Positions 1 to 6,574 of a DNA stretch of 6,574 nucleotides are shown here, one piece after another (position 1 is the stretch's first letter; each line of letters starts with the position of its first letter). Below the pieces are notes generated by a model. It did not search any database. It was not told where the DNA came from and was given only the letters and a program-made list of their open reading frames with translations. The stretch is taken from assembly GCA_019246455.1 (NCBI GenBank), contig JAFAQJ010000219.1, forward strand, positions 1 to 6,574, read 5' to 3'. Origin of the DNA: Pseudolabrys sp. (GTDB lineage: Bacteria; Pseudomonadota; Alphaproteobacteria; Rhizobiales; Xanthobacteraceae). Position numbers and translations under genes: made by a program.

Positions 1-203
1 TCGGCGTTGGCGAAGCGCGCTACAAGGAATTGATCTGCAACAATCTCGATCCGCTGTTCGACTGCTTCATCGGGTTGTCACCGGCCGGCCGGCTGTTTGC
101 AGCCGCCGCGCGCCTCGGCGCGATCACCAAACGTGCGATCAAGCAGAACCCGACACTCTGGTCGCTGGTGAATACGGCGCGCCGGCTGCGCTCTCGTCTC
201 TAA
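1..203 (+). CDS. C-terminal fragment of a CelD/BcsL-like GNAT acetyltransferase (partial, 5' end outside window)
   Basis: An open frame runs in from the left edge (first complete codon at 3) and ends at TAA 201-203, giving 66 visible residues beginning GVGEARYKELICNN and ending in a basic tail ARRLRSRL. The GxGEARYK segment followed by a Phe-Asp-x-Phe stretch and a basic helix resembles, from memory, the end of GNAT-fold proteins annotated as CelD/BcsL-like cellulose or exopolysaccharide biosynthesis acetyltransferases (Acetyltransf_6 type). These proteins are thought to modify polysaccharide or its precursors, but their substrates are mostly unproven. The catalytic fold lies outside the window, so the activity cannot be judged. 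Its place beside polysaccharide genes supports the call. Its stop codon overlaps the stop of the convergent co-polymerase gene. The reading frame is secure; the family assignment is moderate. Confidence 0.62.
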   Translation, partial: GVGEARYKELICNNLDPLFDCFIGLSPAGRLFAAAARLGAITKRAIKQNPTLWSLVNTARRLRSRL

Positions 204-2341
204 GCCGCGGCGGCGGCGTGAGCGCCGCCGCGCAGCACCATCACATCGACAAATCCTGCCGCCGCCAGCCGGTCGCGCATCGCGCGGGTCGACGGGCTCG
301 AGCCATCGTCGCTCACTAGAACCGCGCGCGGCGCGAGTGCCGCATAATTCTGCGGAACAGATTCGCCCGCCGCGCCCATGTCGATCACGACATAGTCGTA
401 GCTTTGAAGCAGCGCTTCGACGGCGCTCGGCAGCATCGGCGATGCCGACAAAGCGATACCCTCGCCGGCCACATTGCCGGTCGCGATCAAATGAACGCGG
501 GAGAATTGGTCGCGCGTGATGATGTCGCCGAACGACGCCTGACCGCGCAACAGCTCGGCGACACCGGGCGCCTGTGGGTCGCTCGACAATACCGACAGAT
601 TGGGCGCGTTGAATGCCAGATCGACCAGAACGACATTCCGGTCGATGCCGAGCGCCCGGGCCAATGAAATCGCGGCAAATGTGGTGCCGACATTGCGCGC
701 CGTGCCTGCCACATTGATGCGGCGACCTGCCTCGCCAAGCTGACGCAACTGCGCGGCAATTTGATCGGCCGAACTCGCGACAGCAGCGGCAACGGGCGCC
801 GCGGCCATCGGCGGGGGCGCGACAATTGGCGCGGCACGTGCCATCGACGCAGCCGGCACCAGCGGTGGTGCAGCGACATAGGCCGCCGACGGATACGCAT
901 ATGAATAGCTGGCCGGCGACAGCAATTCGCCGGTCACCGTAAACCCGGCCGATAGGGCGAAGGCGGCGAACGCTGCGATCAAAATAATCGGCACTTTTTT
1001 TGGGAAATCCGGTTTGATTGCGGGTGTCGCGCGCGAAATGATGCGGGCTTCTGGCGGCGCCGCATTGATGTTGTCGCGCGCTGCCGCCTCGCGATATTTG
1101 GCGAGATAGGATTCGAGCAAGTCGCGCTGCGCCTTGCTCTCGCGCTCGAGCGCACGCAACTCGACGTCTTGCTCGTTGGTCTGCGAGGCGAGCTTCTTGA
1201 CTTGGTCGAGGCTGGCGGTGAGTGTTTCAAGGCGGTTACCGGCGACCTTCGCATCATTGTCGAGTTGCCGAGCGAGACGCTCGGCTTCATTGCGGATTTG
1301 CGTGTCGAGCTCGCCGATCTGCGCCCGAAGCTCCTTGATGCGCGGATGCTGATCGAGCAGCGTGGACGATTGCTCGGCGAGTTGCGAGCGCAGTGCCGTG
1401 CGCTGATCCGTTAGGCGCCGCATCGACTCAGAGTTGGCGATGTCGGAGGAGTCGATCGGCTTGCCGGAGCGGATCAGTTCGCGCAGCTGCCGCGCTCGCG
1501 CCTCGAGATCGGCTTTTTGGCCGCGTGCTGCGGATATCTGCGAATTGATTTCGGTGAGCTGCTGGTTCGGCAGTGAGGTGTTGTTGCTGCCAACATAGAG
1601 ATTGCTCTTGACGCGGTACTCCTCGACCTTGGCTTCGGCGTCCGCGACCTTCTCACGCATCTTGGCGATCTCGCCCGCCAGCCACTGTCCGGCGGCGCGC
1701 GTTTGATCCTGTTTCGCCGACTGTTGCAGACCGAGATAGCCTTCGGAAATCGCGTTGGCGATCCGCGCCGCGAGCTCAGGATTCGACGAGCTGAAGGCGA
1801 CGGAAATCACCCGCGACTTTTCGATGTTCGCGACATACAGGCGATCGTAATAGGTTTCGAGCGTGCGCTCCTCCGCCGACATCTCGGCCGGATCGCGACC
1901 AATGCCAATCAGGCCGAGCAGCGTCCGCGTGATACTGCCAGCGCCGTTGAATTCCGGATTTTCCGCCAAGCCTTCCTTGGCGGTGATCTGCCGCGCGAGA
2001 TCGCGCGACAGCACAAGTTGCACCTGGCTGGCGATCGCCTCGGCGTCGAGCGCCGCGCGGTCATTGTTCTGCTTATCAGCTTCGGCGCGCAAGAAGATAT
2101 TCTCGCGCTGCTCAAGCAGCAACCGCGCTTCCGAACGATATCGTGGCGCGATCGAATTAACGACGACGAAGGCGCCGGCCGCCGCGATCAAAGTCAGCCC
2201 GACGATGGTCTTCTTCTTCGCCCACACCGCGCGCCACAGGCCGCCGATGTCCGGTTCGCCAGTCGGCGTGCGCACAGCGATCGGCGCGGGAGGCGGCGGC
2301 GCGACTTCGGCAGGCTTTCGGGATTTACGGCGGAAGAACAT
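200..2341 (-). CDS. Wzz/GumC/ExoP-type polysaccharide co-polymerase with a degenerate tyrosine-kinase-like C-terminal domain
   Basis: Predicted inner-membrane chain-length and export regulator of polysaccharide assembly, 713 residues from the chosen start. Order: short Pro-rich cytoplasmic N-terminus; Wzz domain with membrane helix about 45-64; periplasmic region, largely coiled coil about 219-424; the Wzz proline motif P440, P444, P447; second membrane helix about 450-469; Ala/Pro linker 475-524; P-loop ATPase-like domain about 527-713. Length and order match ExoP/Wzc-type bacterial tyrosine kinases. The Walker A region, however, reads GTARNVGTT, with Thr553 where the lysine should be. Walker A' keeps only its first Asp (VVLVD, D574), and Walker B (YVVID, D654) is intact. 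The C-terminus is poly-Ala without a tyrosine cluster. The scaffold role looks secure; kinase activity is unlikely. The start is ATG 2341 because GGAG lies 6 bases upstream. A GTG at 2359 would add six residues but has no good ribosome site. The gene is divergent from the glycosyltransferase. Confidence 0.9.
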   Translation of the reverse strand: MFFRRKSRKPAEVAPPPPAPIAVRTPTGEPDIGGLWRAVWAKKKTIVGLTLIAAAGAFVVVNSIAPRYRSEARLLLEQRENIFLRAEADKQNNDRAALDAEAIASQVQLVLSRDLARQITAKEGLAENPEFNGAGSITRTLLGLIGIGRDPAEMSAEERTLETYYDRLYVANIEKSRVISVAFSSSNPELAARIANAISEGYLGLQQSAKQDQTRAAGQWLAGEIAKMREKVADAEAKVEEYRVKSNLYVGSNNTSLPNQQLTEINSQISAARGQKADLEARARQLRELIRSGKPIDSSDIANSESMRRLTDQRTALRSQLAEQSSTLLDQHPRIKELRAQIGELDTQIRNEAERLARQLDNDAKVAGNRLETLTASLDQVKKLASQTNEQDVELRALERESKAQRDLLESYLAKYREAAARDNINAAPPEARIISRATPAIKPDFPKKVPIILIAAFAAFALSAGFTVTGELLSPASYSYAYPSAAYVAAPPLVPAASMARAAPIVAPPPMAAAPVAAAVASSADQIAAQLRQLGEAGRRINVAGTARNVGTTFAAISLARALGIDRNVVLVDLAFNAPNLSVLSSDPQAPGVAELLRGQASFGDIITRDQFSRVHLIATGNVAGEGIALSASPMLPSAVEALLQSYDYVVIDMGAAGESVPQNYAALAPRAVLVSDDGSSPSTRAMRDRLAAAGFVDVMVLRGGAHAAAAA
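210..231. repeat. Perfect 9-bp inverted repeat at the convergent gene ends
   Basis: Arms 210-218 (GCGGCGGCG) and 223-231 (CGCCGCCGC) are exact reverse complements around a four-base loop TGAG. The element begins 7 bases after the TAA of the plus-strand gene and lies inside the last codons (Gly-Ala-His-poly-Ala) of the minus-strand gene. It would form a very stable GC hairpin in transcripts of either strand. No T-run follows on either side, so it is not a classical intrinsic terminator. It may hinder read-through, protect 3' ends, or simply reflect alanine-codon repetition. Confidence 0.4.
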
Positions 2342-2347
2342 CGGCGA

Positions 2348-2351
2348 CTCC
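2348..2351 (-). promoter_or_regulatory. Ribosome binding site deciding the co-polymerase start
   Basis: CTCC on the plus strand reads GGAG on the coding strand, 6 bases before ATG 2341. The upstream in-frame GTG at 2359 lacks a comparable site, and choosing it would put this GGAG inside the coding region. It is therefore used to place the start at 2341. Confidence 0.6.
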
Positions 2352-2358
2352 AAACGCA

Positions 2359-2371
2359 CGTCGGCCCGACG
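2359..2371. repeat. 13-base palindrome upstream of the co-polymerase gene
   Basis: CGTCGG-C-CCGACG forms two perfect 6-base arms around one central base, 18 to 30 bases upstream of ATG 2341. It could be an operator or a leader hairpin close to the ribosome site. A short GC-rich dyad like this can easily occur by chance in DNA of this composition. Confidence 0.25.
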
Positions 2372-2497
2372 ATAACAGACGATTATGGTTGCTACGGCGT
2401 TAAGTTTGCGGCGGTTTTAGAGTCCGGTGAGGCTTTGTTAACCATGCGAGCCCCTAATCCCGGGCGGCGCGTTCCGCGCCAGGAATCGCCGCTCTCG

Positions 2498-3634
2498 ATG
2501 TCCGACCGGCCGCTCAAAATCCTCCACGTCTTTCGAGCGCCCGTGGGCGGGCTTTTCCGTCACGTCATGGACCTTGCGCGCGGCCAAATCGAGCGCGGCC
2601 ACCAGGTCGGGGTCGTCGCGGATAGCCTAACCGGAGGCGAACGCGCCACGACTGCCCTGTCCAACATTGCGCCACGGCTTGCCCTCGGGCTTAGCCGCGT
2701 CCCAATGCGGCGCCACCCCGGCCCCTTGGATCTGCCGGCCGTGATCCACCTCAACAAGCGCATTCGCGATGCACGTGCCGATGTCGTCCACGGCCACGGC
2801 GCCAAAGGCGGTGCCTATGCGCGGCTTGCGTTTCCGGCGCGGCGTCCGGTGCGCGCCTACACGCCGCATGGCGGCAGCCTGTGGTTCGAATGGCGCACGC
2901 TGACCGGCAAGTTCTATCTCAGCAGCGAAAAGCTGCTAATAGGACGCGGCGATCTCTACCTATTCGAGAGCGAGAACAGCGCGCGAACCTTCCAGCGCAA
3001 GATCGGCAATCCCCGCGCCGTCGCGCGCGTCGTCCATAACGGTGTCGCCAAATCGGAATTCGAGCCGGTCAAGCTCGCGCCCGATGCCACCGATATCCTG
3101 TTTCTCGGCGAGTTGCGCGCGCTCAAGGGCGTCGATCTGTTGATTGAGGCGCTGGCGCAGATGCAAAACGCTGGCCGCCGCGTGACAGCGACATTGGTCG
3201 GTGATGGGCCCGACAGTGCAGCCTTCCAAGCCCTCACCAGCCGGCACAGTTTGTCCGGTGCTGTGCGTTTCATGCCACCCATGCCGGCCCGCCGCGCGTT
3301 TGCGCTGGGCCGAATTATGGTGGTGCCGTCGCGAGCCGAAGGGCTGCCCTATGTGGTTCTTGAGGCGGCAGCCGCCGGGAAACCACTGGTTGCAACGAAT
3401 GTCGGCGGCATACCGGAAATCTACGGGGATTTGGCCGAACATCTGGTGCCGCCCGGCAATTTTGTCGCCCTCTCCAAGGCGGTGGCCGGGGCGCTGGATG
3501 AACCGGCGGCAGCGGCCGACCTCGCCCAACGTCTGCGCGAGCGTGTCGCGGCCGCGTTTTCGATCGACGGCATGGTGGAAGGGATATTGACGGCATACCA
3601 AACCGCTCTGGAGCGATTACAGGCCCGCCGTTAA
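2498..3634 (+). CDS. GT4-family (GT-B fold) glycosyltransferase
   Basis: Cytoplasmic or membrane-associated retaining glycosyltransferase of 378 residues, likely adding one sugar to the lipid-linked repeat unit; donor and acceptor cannot be read from the sequence. The N-terminal acceptor-side domain opens with KILHVFRAPVGGLFRHV, carrying the glycine loop usual after the first strand, followed by VVHGHGAKGG at about 96-105. The C-terminal donor domain has VHNGV (179-183), ILFLGEL (200-206), VGDGP (234-238) and PSRAEGLPYVVLE, in which E281 and E289 form the EX7E motif typical of this family. NVGGIPEIY follows at 301-309. Length is normal for GT4. The start ATG 2498 has AGGAA about 12 bases upstream and begins right before the first strand. 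An in-frame ATG at 2444 would add 18 basic, proline-rich residues and is possible but less convincing. It probably heads the plus-strand run, with 71 bases to the next gene. Confidence 0.9.
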   Translation: MSDRPLKILHVFRAPVGGLFRHVMDLARGQIERGHQVGVVADSLTGGERATTALSNIAPRLALGLSRVPMRRHPGPLDLPAVIHLNKRIRDARADVVHGHGAKGGAYARLAFPARRPVRAYTPHGGSLWFEWRTLTGKFYLSSEKLLIGRGDLYLFESENSARTFQRKIGNPRAVARVVHNGVAKSEFEPVKLAPDATDILFLGELRALKGVDLLIEALAQMQNAGRRVTATLVGDGPDSAAFQALTSRHSLSGAVRFMPPMPARRAFALGRIMVVPSRAEGLPYVVLEAAAAGKPLVATNVGGIPEIYGDLAEHLVPPGNFVALSKAVAGALDEPAAAADLAQRLRERVAAAFSIDGMVEGILTAYQTALERLQARR

Positions 3635-3671
3635 CTCGATTTTGAGCATGCCGATAAGCCTTTTTTGAGAC

Positions 3672-3694
3672 TCTCCGCATAGGAATTGCGGGGA
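3672..3694 (+). other. Leader hairpin just upstream of the hexose-1-phosphate transferase start
   Basis: TCTCCGCA (3672-3679) can pair in RNA with TGCGGGGA (3687-3694), eight pairs including one G-U, around the loop TAGGAAT. The loop holds an AGGA that resembles a ribosome site, and the 3' arm holds GGGGA, the other candidate site, about 11 bases before ATG 3706. Folding could therefore affect translation of the downstream gene. No T-run follows, so this is not a terminator. The evidence is pairing only. Confidence 0.25.
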
Positions 3695-3705
3695 AATTCA
3701 AAGGC

Positions 3706-5277
3706 ATGGGCGGAAATCGCCCTTTACGGACCGCGACGGAAACCAGCTCTCCTGTTCAGGCAGCCAGCGCCGCGGCGCTCGTCGATCACATCCGTTCGAT
3801 GCCGCAGGACCGCAAAGCCCAACCTTTGTCCGAGGCGGCGCTTGCGGCGATCGCGACCCACACCGCGCCCGCTTATTCGCCAATCGTTCTCGCCGGCGCC
3901 GTGCGCGCGATCGAATTGCTGCTGATCATGGCCGTCGGCCTCGCGACCTATGGTGCGTACCTGTTCGCCGAGCACGGGGTGATGTGGCCCTATCTCGCCG
4001 CGACGGCCGTCATCGCGGTGCTCGCGGTCTTCGCCTTTCAGGTCGCCGACATCTATCAGGTGCAGGCCTTCCGCGGTTACGAGAAGCAGTACATGCGACT
4101 GGCCTCCGCGTGGTCGATTGTGTTTCTTCTGGTGATCGGTGCCTCATTCTTCGCCAAGGCCGGCGATCAGATTTCGCGCGTCTGGCTTGGTTCGTTCTAC
4201 GCCGTCGGGCTCGCGAGCCTCATCATCTTCCGCAAGGCGCTCAACGTTCTGGTGCGGCGCTGGACCGAGCAAGGCCACCTCACCTTGCGCACGGTGATTG
4301 TTGGCGGCGGGGAGCCGGCGGCGTCTGTTATCAACGAGCTCAAGCGGCAGAAAAATCTTGGCATCCAGATCATCGGCCTATTCGATGATCGCGGCGATGA
4401 TCGCAGCGCCGCCGAGACCGCCGGAGAACGCAAGCTCGGCAGCGTCGACGACCTTGTCGAATTCGGCCGCCGTACCCGCGTCGACCTCGTGATCTTCTCG
4501 CTGCCGATTACCGCTGAAGGCCGCATTCTCCAGATGCTGAAGAAGCTGTGGGTGCTGCCGGTCGACATCCGGCTTGCAGCCCACACCAACAAGCTGCAGT
4601 TCCGTCCGCGCTCGTATTCCTACATCGGCAGCGTCCCGGTGATCGACGTATTCGACCGGCCGATCGCTGATTGGGACGTCGTGATGAAGTGGCTGTTCGA
4701 CAAGACCGTCGGCAGCCTGGCGCTTCTCGCCGCGCTGCCGCTCATGGCGGTGATCGCGATCGCCATCAAGCTCGACAGCCGCGGGCCCGTAATGTTCCGC
4801 CAGAAGCGCTATGGCTTCAACAATGACATGATCGAGGTCTTCAAGTTTCGCTCGATGCGCGTCGATCAGGCAGATGCGACGGCCAGCAAGCTCGTGACGA
4901 AGGACGATGGGCGCGTCACGCGCGTCGGCCGTTTCATCCGCAAAGCGAGCCTCGACGAACTGCCGCAGCTCTTCAACGTGGTTTTCAAAGGCAATCTATC
5001 GCTGGTCGGCCCGCGCCCGCACGCGGTTAATGCCAAAGCCGAAGAGCGCCGCTACGACGAAGCCGTCGACGGCTATTTCGCGCGGCATCGAGTCAAGCCG
5101 GGCATGACCGGCTGGGCGCAAATCAACGGCTGGCGTGGCGAAACCGACACGCATGAGAAAATCCAGAAGCGCGTCGAACACGACCTCTATTACATCGAAA
5201 ATTGGTCGGTGTTGTTCGACCTCGCCATCGTTCTCAAGACACCGTTCGCGTTGCTGAAAACCGAGAACGCCTATTGA
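3706..5277 (+). CDS. Undecaprenyl-phosphate hexose-1-phosphate transferase (WcaJ/WbaP-like initiating glycosyltransferase)
   Basis: Initiates repeat-unit assembly by moving hexose-1-phosphate (usually glucose or galactose) from its UDP-sugar to undecaprenyl phosphate. 523 residues, typical of the large polytopic members of the family. After a hydrophilic N-terminus of about 60 residues come four membrane helices (about 63-86, 94-115, 133-151, 157-176). Next is a Rossmann-like CoA-binding-type domain (about 194-315, with [12 protein letters not shown]), a membrane-embedded helix at about 333-356, and the catalytic domain. That domain shows [12 protein letters not shown] (360-371), VFKFRSMR (378-385), the Asp-Glu pair D417-E418 in [19 protein letters not shown] (432-439) and [16 protein letters not shown] (464-479). 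All expected motifs are present, so it should be active. The start ATG 3706 has only a weak ribosome site (GGGGA about 11 bases away; AAAGG is too close). The 3' end overlaps the polymerase gene by four bases. Sugar specificity is not readable from the sequence. Confidence 0.95.
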   Translation: MGGNRPLRTATETSSPVQAASAAALVDHIRSMPQDRKAQPLSEAALAAIATHTAPAYSPIVLAGAVRAIELLLIMAVGLATYGAYLFAEHGVMWPYLAATAVIAVLAVFAFQVADIYQVQAFRGYEKQYMRLASAWSIVFLLVIGASFFAKAGDQISRVWLGSFYAVGLASLIIFRKALNVLVRRWTEQGHLTLRTVIVGGGEPAASVINELKRQKNLGIQIIGLFDDRGDDRSAAETAGERKLGSVDDLVEFGRRTRVDLVIFSLPITAEGRILQMLKKLWVLPVDIRLAAHTNKLQFRPRSYSYIGSVPVIDVFDRPIADWDVVMKWLFDKTVGSLALLAALPLMAVIAIAIKLDSRGPVMFRQKRYGFNNDMIEVFKFRSMRVDQADATASKLVTKDDGRVTRVGRFIRKASLDELPQLFNVVFKGNLSLVGPRPHAVNAKAEERRYDEAVDGYFARHRVKPGMTGWAQINGWRGETDTHEKIQKRVEHDLYYIENWSVLFDLAIVLKTPFALLKTENAY

Positions 5278-6548
5278 TCACGGCCTCCGAGCTAGCCGCG
5301 CCCTATAGTTTGGCGTCGAGCGCGCCAGCCAAGGCACCCGGTATTGGCCTGCGCGAGCAATTACTACGGCTTAATCTGTTCATCGCCCTGGCGTCGAGCA
5401 GTCTCGCCTTCATCGAACCGGCGCCCTATGACGCCCTCGTCATCGGCATGATCCTGACGGCGATGATCGCCGGCGTGCGCATGAACCGCATAACGCTTGC
5501 CTTGTTTCTGCTCCTGCTGATCTGGAACGTCTCGGGCCTGTTCTCCCTGATCAATGTAGTGAGCGAGCCGTCGACCGTGCCCTACGTCATCACATCGTTC
5601 TATATGGCGGCAGCGGCTATCCGGTTCGCATCTATGCTCACGGACAAAACGATGGAGCGTCTGGCAGTCCTGCGCGCCGGATACACCTTTTCCGCGGTGA
5701 TTTGCGCGCTCGCTGGCATTGCCGGTTATCTCCATCTATCCGGGTATGCCTACGATCATTTCACGCTTTACGACCGCGCGCTCGGCTTCTTCAAAGATCC
5801 CAACGTCTTCGGCCCTTATTTGATCTGGCCGGCCCTTGTCCTGATTGCGCGCATGCAGACCGAACGGATTTCACTGGTCGATCTCGCGCTAACCGGCATT
5901 TTGTTGGTCGGCCTCTTCTTCAGTTTCTCACGCGGCGCGTGGCTTCATTTCGTGCTGTCGGGCACCGTGATGACAGCACTACTCATTCTTACGGCCCCCA
6001 CTTACAAGAGCCGCATGCGCATCATGCTTGTATGCACCATCGCGATCGGTGCCGCGCTCGCCTTATTCGCCGCACTGCTGTCGGTGTCTTCGATCGGCGA
6101 CATGCTGACGCAGCGCGCGCAGCTTTTGCAGTCCTATGACGTTGGTGAAGGTGGCCGCTTCCGATTGCAGGAGCTCGCGTTCGGCTTGATGTTCGACAAG
6201 CCCTTCGGGCTCGGGCCGCTCGAATTCTCGAACATCTTCAATGTGCAGCAACACAATTCGTATCTGCAGGCGTTCCTGGTCTACGGCTGGGTCGGCGGCG
6301 TGATTTATCCAACGATGGTCGCGGTGACGCTCGTATTCGGGTTACGCGCGGCGTTCGTGCGCACGCCGTGGCAGATTTATCTGATCGTCGCGCTGGCTGG
6401 GTTCGCCGGAGAAGCCGCTGAGAGCTTCATCATCGACACCGATCACTGGCGGCATTACTTCCTGATACTTGGCTTGGTCTGGGGCCTATCCGGCGCCACG
6501 ATTCATTACACACGCAGCCGCAACAAGCCGGCGTCCGCGATAGTCTGA
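5274..6548 (+). CDS. Wzy/O-antigen-ligase-like polysaccharide polymerase
   Basis: Polytopic inner-membrane protein of 424 residues with about 11 or 12 hydrophobic helices, and a larger loop at about 273-333 expected to be periplasmic. Motifs typical of the Wzy_C/O-antigen ligase superfamily are visible: GFFKDPNVFGPYLIWP (171-186), FSFSRGAWL (216-224), GRFRLQELAFGLMFDKPFG (294-312) and QHNSYLQAFLVYGWVGG (326-342). In this context it most likely joins lipid-linked repeat units into a polymer at the periplasmic face; a ligase role cannot be excluded by sequence. No ATG lies in frame before the second hydrophobic segment. The chosen start is TTG 5274, which overlaps the TGA of the previous gene (TTGA) and suggests translational coupling. 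A weak GAG lies about 8 bases upstream. TTG 5202 (24 residues longer, 76-base overlap) and TTG 5310 are alternatives. Confidence 0.88.
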   Translation: MITASELAAPYSLASSAPAKAPGIGLREQLLRLNLFIALASSSLAFIEPAPYDALVIGMILTAMIAGVRMNRITLALFLLLLIWNVSGLFSLINVVSEPSTVPYVITSFYMAAAAIRFASMLTDKTMERLAVLRAGYTFSAVICALAGIAGYLHLSGYAYDHFTLYDRALGFFKDPNVFGPYLIWPALVLIARMQTERISLVDLALTGILLVGLFFSFSRGAWLHFVLSGTVMTALLILTAPTYKSRMRIMLVCTIAIGAALALFAALLSVSSIGDMLTQRAQLLQSYDVGEGGRFRLQELAFGLMFDKPFGLGPLEFSNIFNVQQHNSYLQAFLVYGWVGGVIYPTMVAVTLVFGLRAAFVRTPWQIYLIVALAGFAGEAAESFIIDTDHWRHYFLILGLVWGLSGATIHYTRSRNKPASAIV

Positions 6549-6574
6549 TTGTTACACCTTACGGAAATTCCTGC

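Larger units (their letters stand above)
2342..2497. promoter_or_regulatory. Divergent intergenic region with candidate promoter and CtrA-type half-site
   Basis: These 156 bases separate the starts of the minus-strand co-polymerase and the plus-strand glycosyltransferase, so both promoters probably lie here. The middle part is more AT-rich than its surroundings. Visible elements are: TTAACCAT at 2438-2445, identical to the half-site described for the alphaproteobacterial cell-cycle regulator CtrA; a possible minus-strand sigma-70-like pair, TTAACA (complement of 2436-2441) and TAAAAC (complement of 2414-2419), 16 bases apart; a 13-base palindrome at 2359-2371; and a small GC hairpin at 2466-2480 just before the glycosyltransferase ribosome site. 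None is proven. That promoters lie here is likely from gene orientation; the individual elements are weak. Confidence 0.45.

Noticed and set aside
2357..2359. GTG start for the co-polymerase
   Set aside because: ATG 2341 has a well-spaced GGAG, and the GTG has no good ribosome site; the GTG also falls at the edge of the 13-base palindrome.
2400..2445. Full CtrA site (TTAA-N7-TTAA) in the divergent region
   Set aside because: TTAA occurs at 2400-2403 and 2438-2441, but the spacing is far too long for the full-site consensus; only the TTAACCAT half-site is reported.
1703..2497. Long plus-strand open frame continuous with the glycosyltransferase and antisense to the co-polymerase
   Set aside because: It is a by-product of GC-rich codon structure on the opposite strand. 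The glycosyltransferase fold starts cleanly at 2498, and the upstream translation is arginine-rich with no recognisable domain.
2960..3601. Minus-strand open frame opposite the glycosyltransferase
   Set aside because: No domain or ribosome site; the plus-strand frame carries clear GT4 motifs over the same stretch, so this is a shadow frame.
3661..3666. Run of six T after the glycosyltransferase gene as an intrinsic terminator
   Set aside because: No stem can be formed from the bases directly before it. The following hairpin at 3672-3694 lies downstream of the T-run, so the arrangement is wrong for a terminator.
6549..6574. Possible terminator or next gene start at the right edge
   Set aside because: The 26 bases show no stem, T-run or start with a ribosome site; too short to say more.

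Overview
The window is a GC-rich piece of a Gram-negative chromosome. It carries part of an exopolysaccharide or capsule biosynthesis locus of the Wzx/Wzy-dependent type. Codon use and the character of the encoded proteins suggest an alphaproteobacterium, most likely of the Hyphomicrobiales (Bradyrhizobium, Xanthobacteraceae or relatives). That placement is inferred from protein character, not from a marker gene.

Layout. Positions 1-203 (+) hold the last 66 codons of a gene that resembles the C-terminus of CelD/BcsL-like GNAT acetyltransferases. It meets tail to tail, with a 4-base overlap, a long minus-strand gene (200-2341). That gene encodes a Wzz/GumC/ExoP-type polysaccharide co-polymerase whose C-terminal tyrosine-kinase-like domain has lost its ATP-binding lysine. 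A 156-bp divergent intergenic region (2342-2497) separates it from three plus-strand genes: a GT4 glycosyltransferase (2498-3634), a polyprenyl-phosphate hexose-1-phosphate transferase (3706-5277) and a Wzy/O-antigen-ligase-like membrane polymerase (5274-6548). The last two overlap by four bases and look translationally coupled. The final 26 bases hold nothing recognisable.

How the genes fit together (established pathway logic plus inference). The hexose-1-phosphate transferase loads the first sugar onto undecaprenyl phosphate on the inner face of the membrane. The GT4 enzyme, with others encoded elsewhere, extends the repeat unit. A flippase not seen here would move the unit across the membrane, and the Wzy-like protein would polymerise it there. 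The Wzz/GumC-like protein would set chain length and couple to export. No Wzx flippase, no Wza/OPX outer-membrane exporter and no tyrosine phosphatase is encoded in the window, so the locus must extend beyond it or these functions lie elsewhere.

I see no RNA gene, CRISPR array, insertion sequence or phage gene. The locus is largely of a known kind. The least ordinary feature is the co-polymerase: its kinase-like domain lacks the Walker A lysine and the C-terminal tyrosine cluster, while a small tyrosine-rich patch sits just after its second membrane helix.
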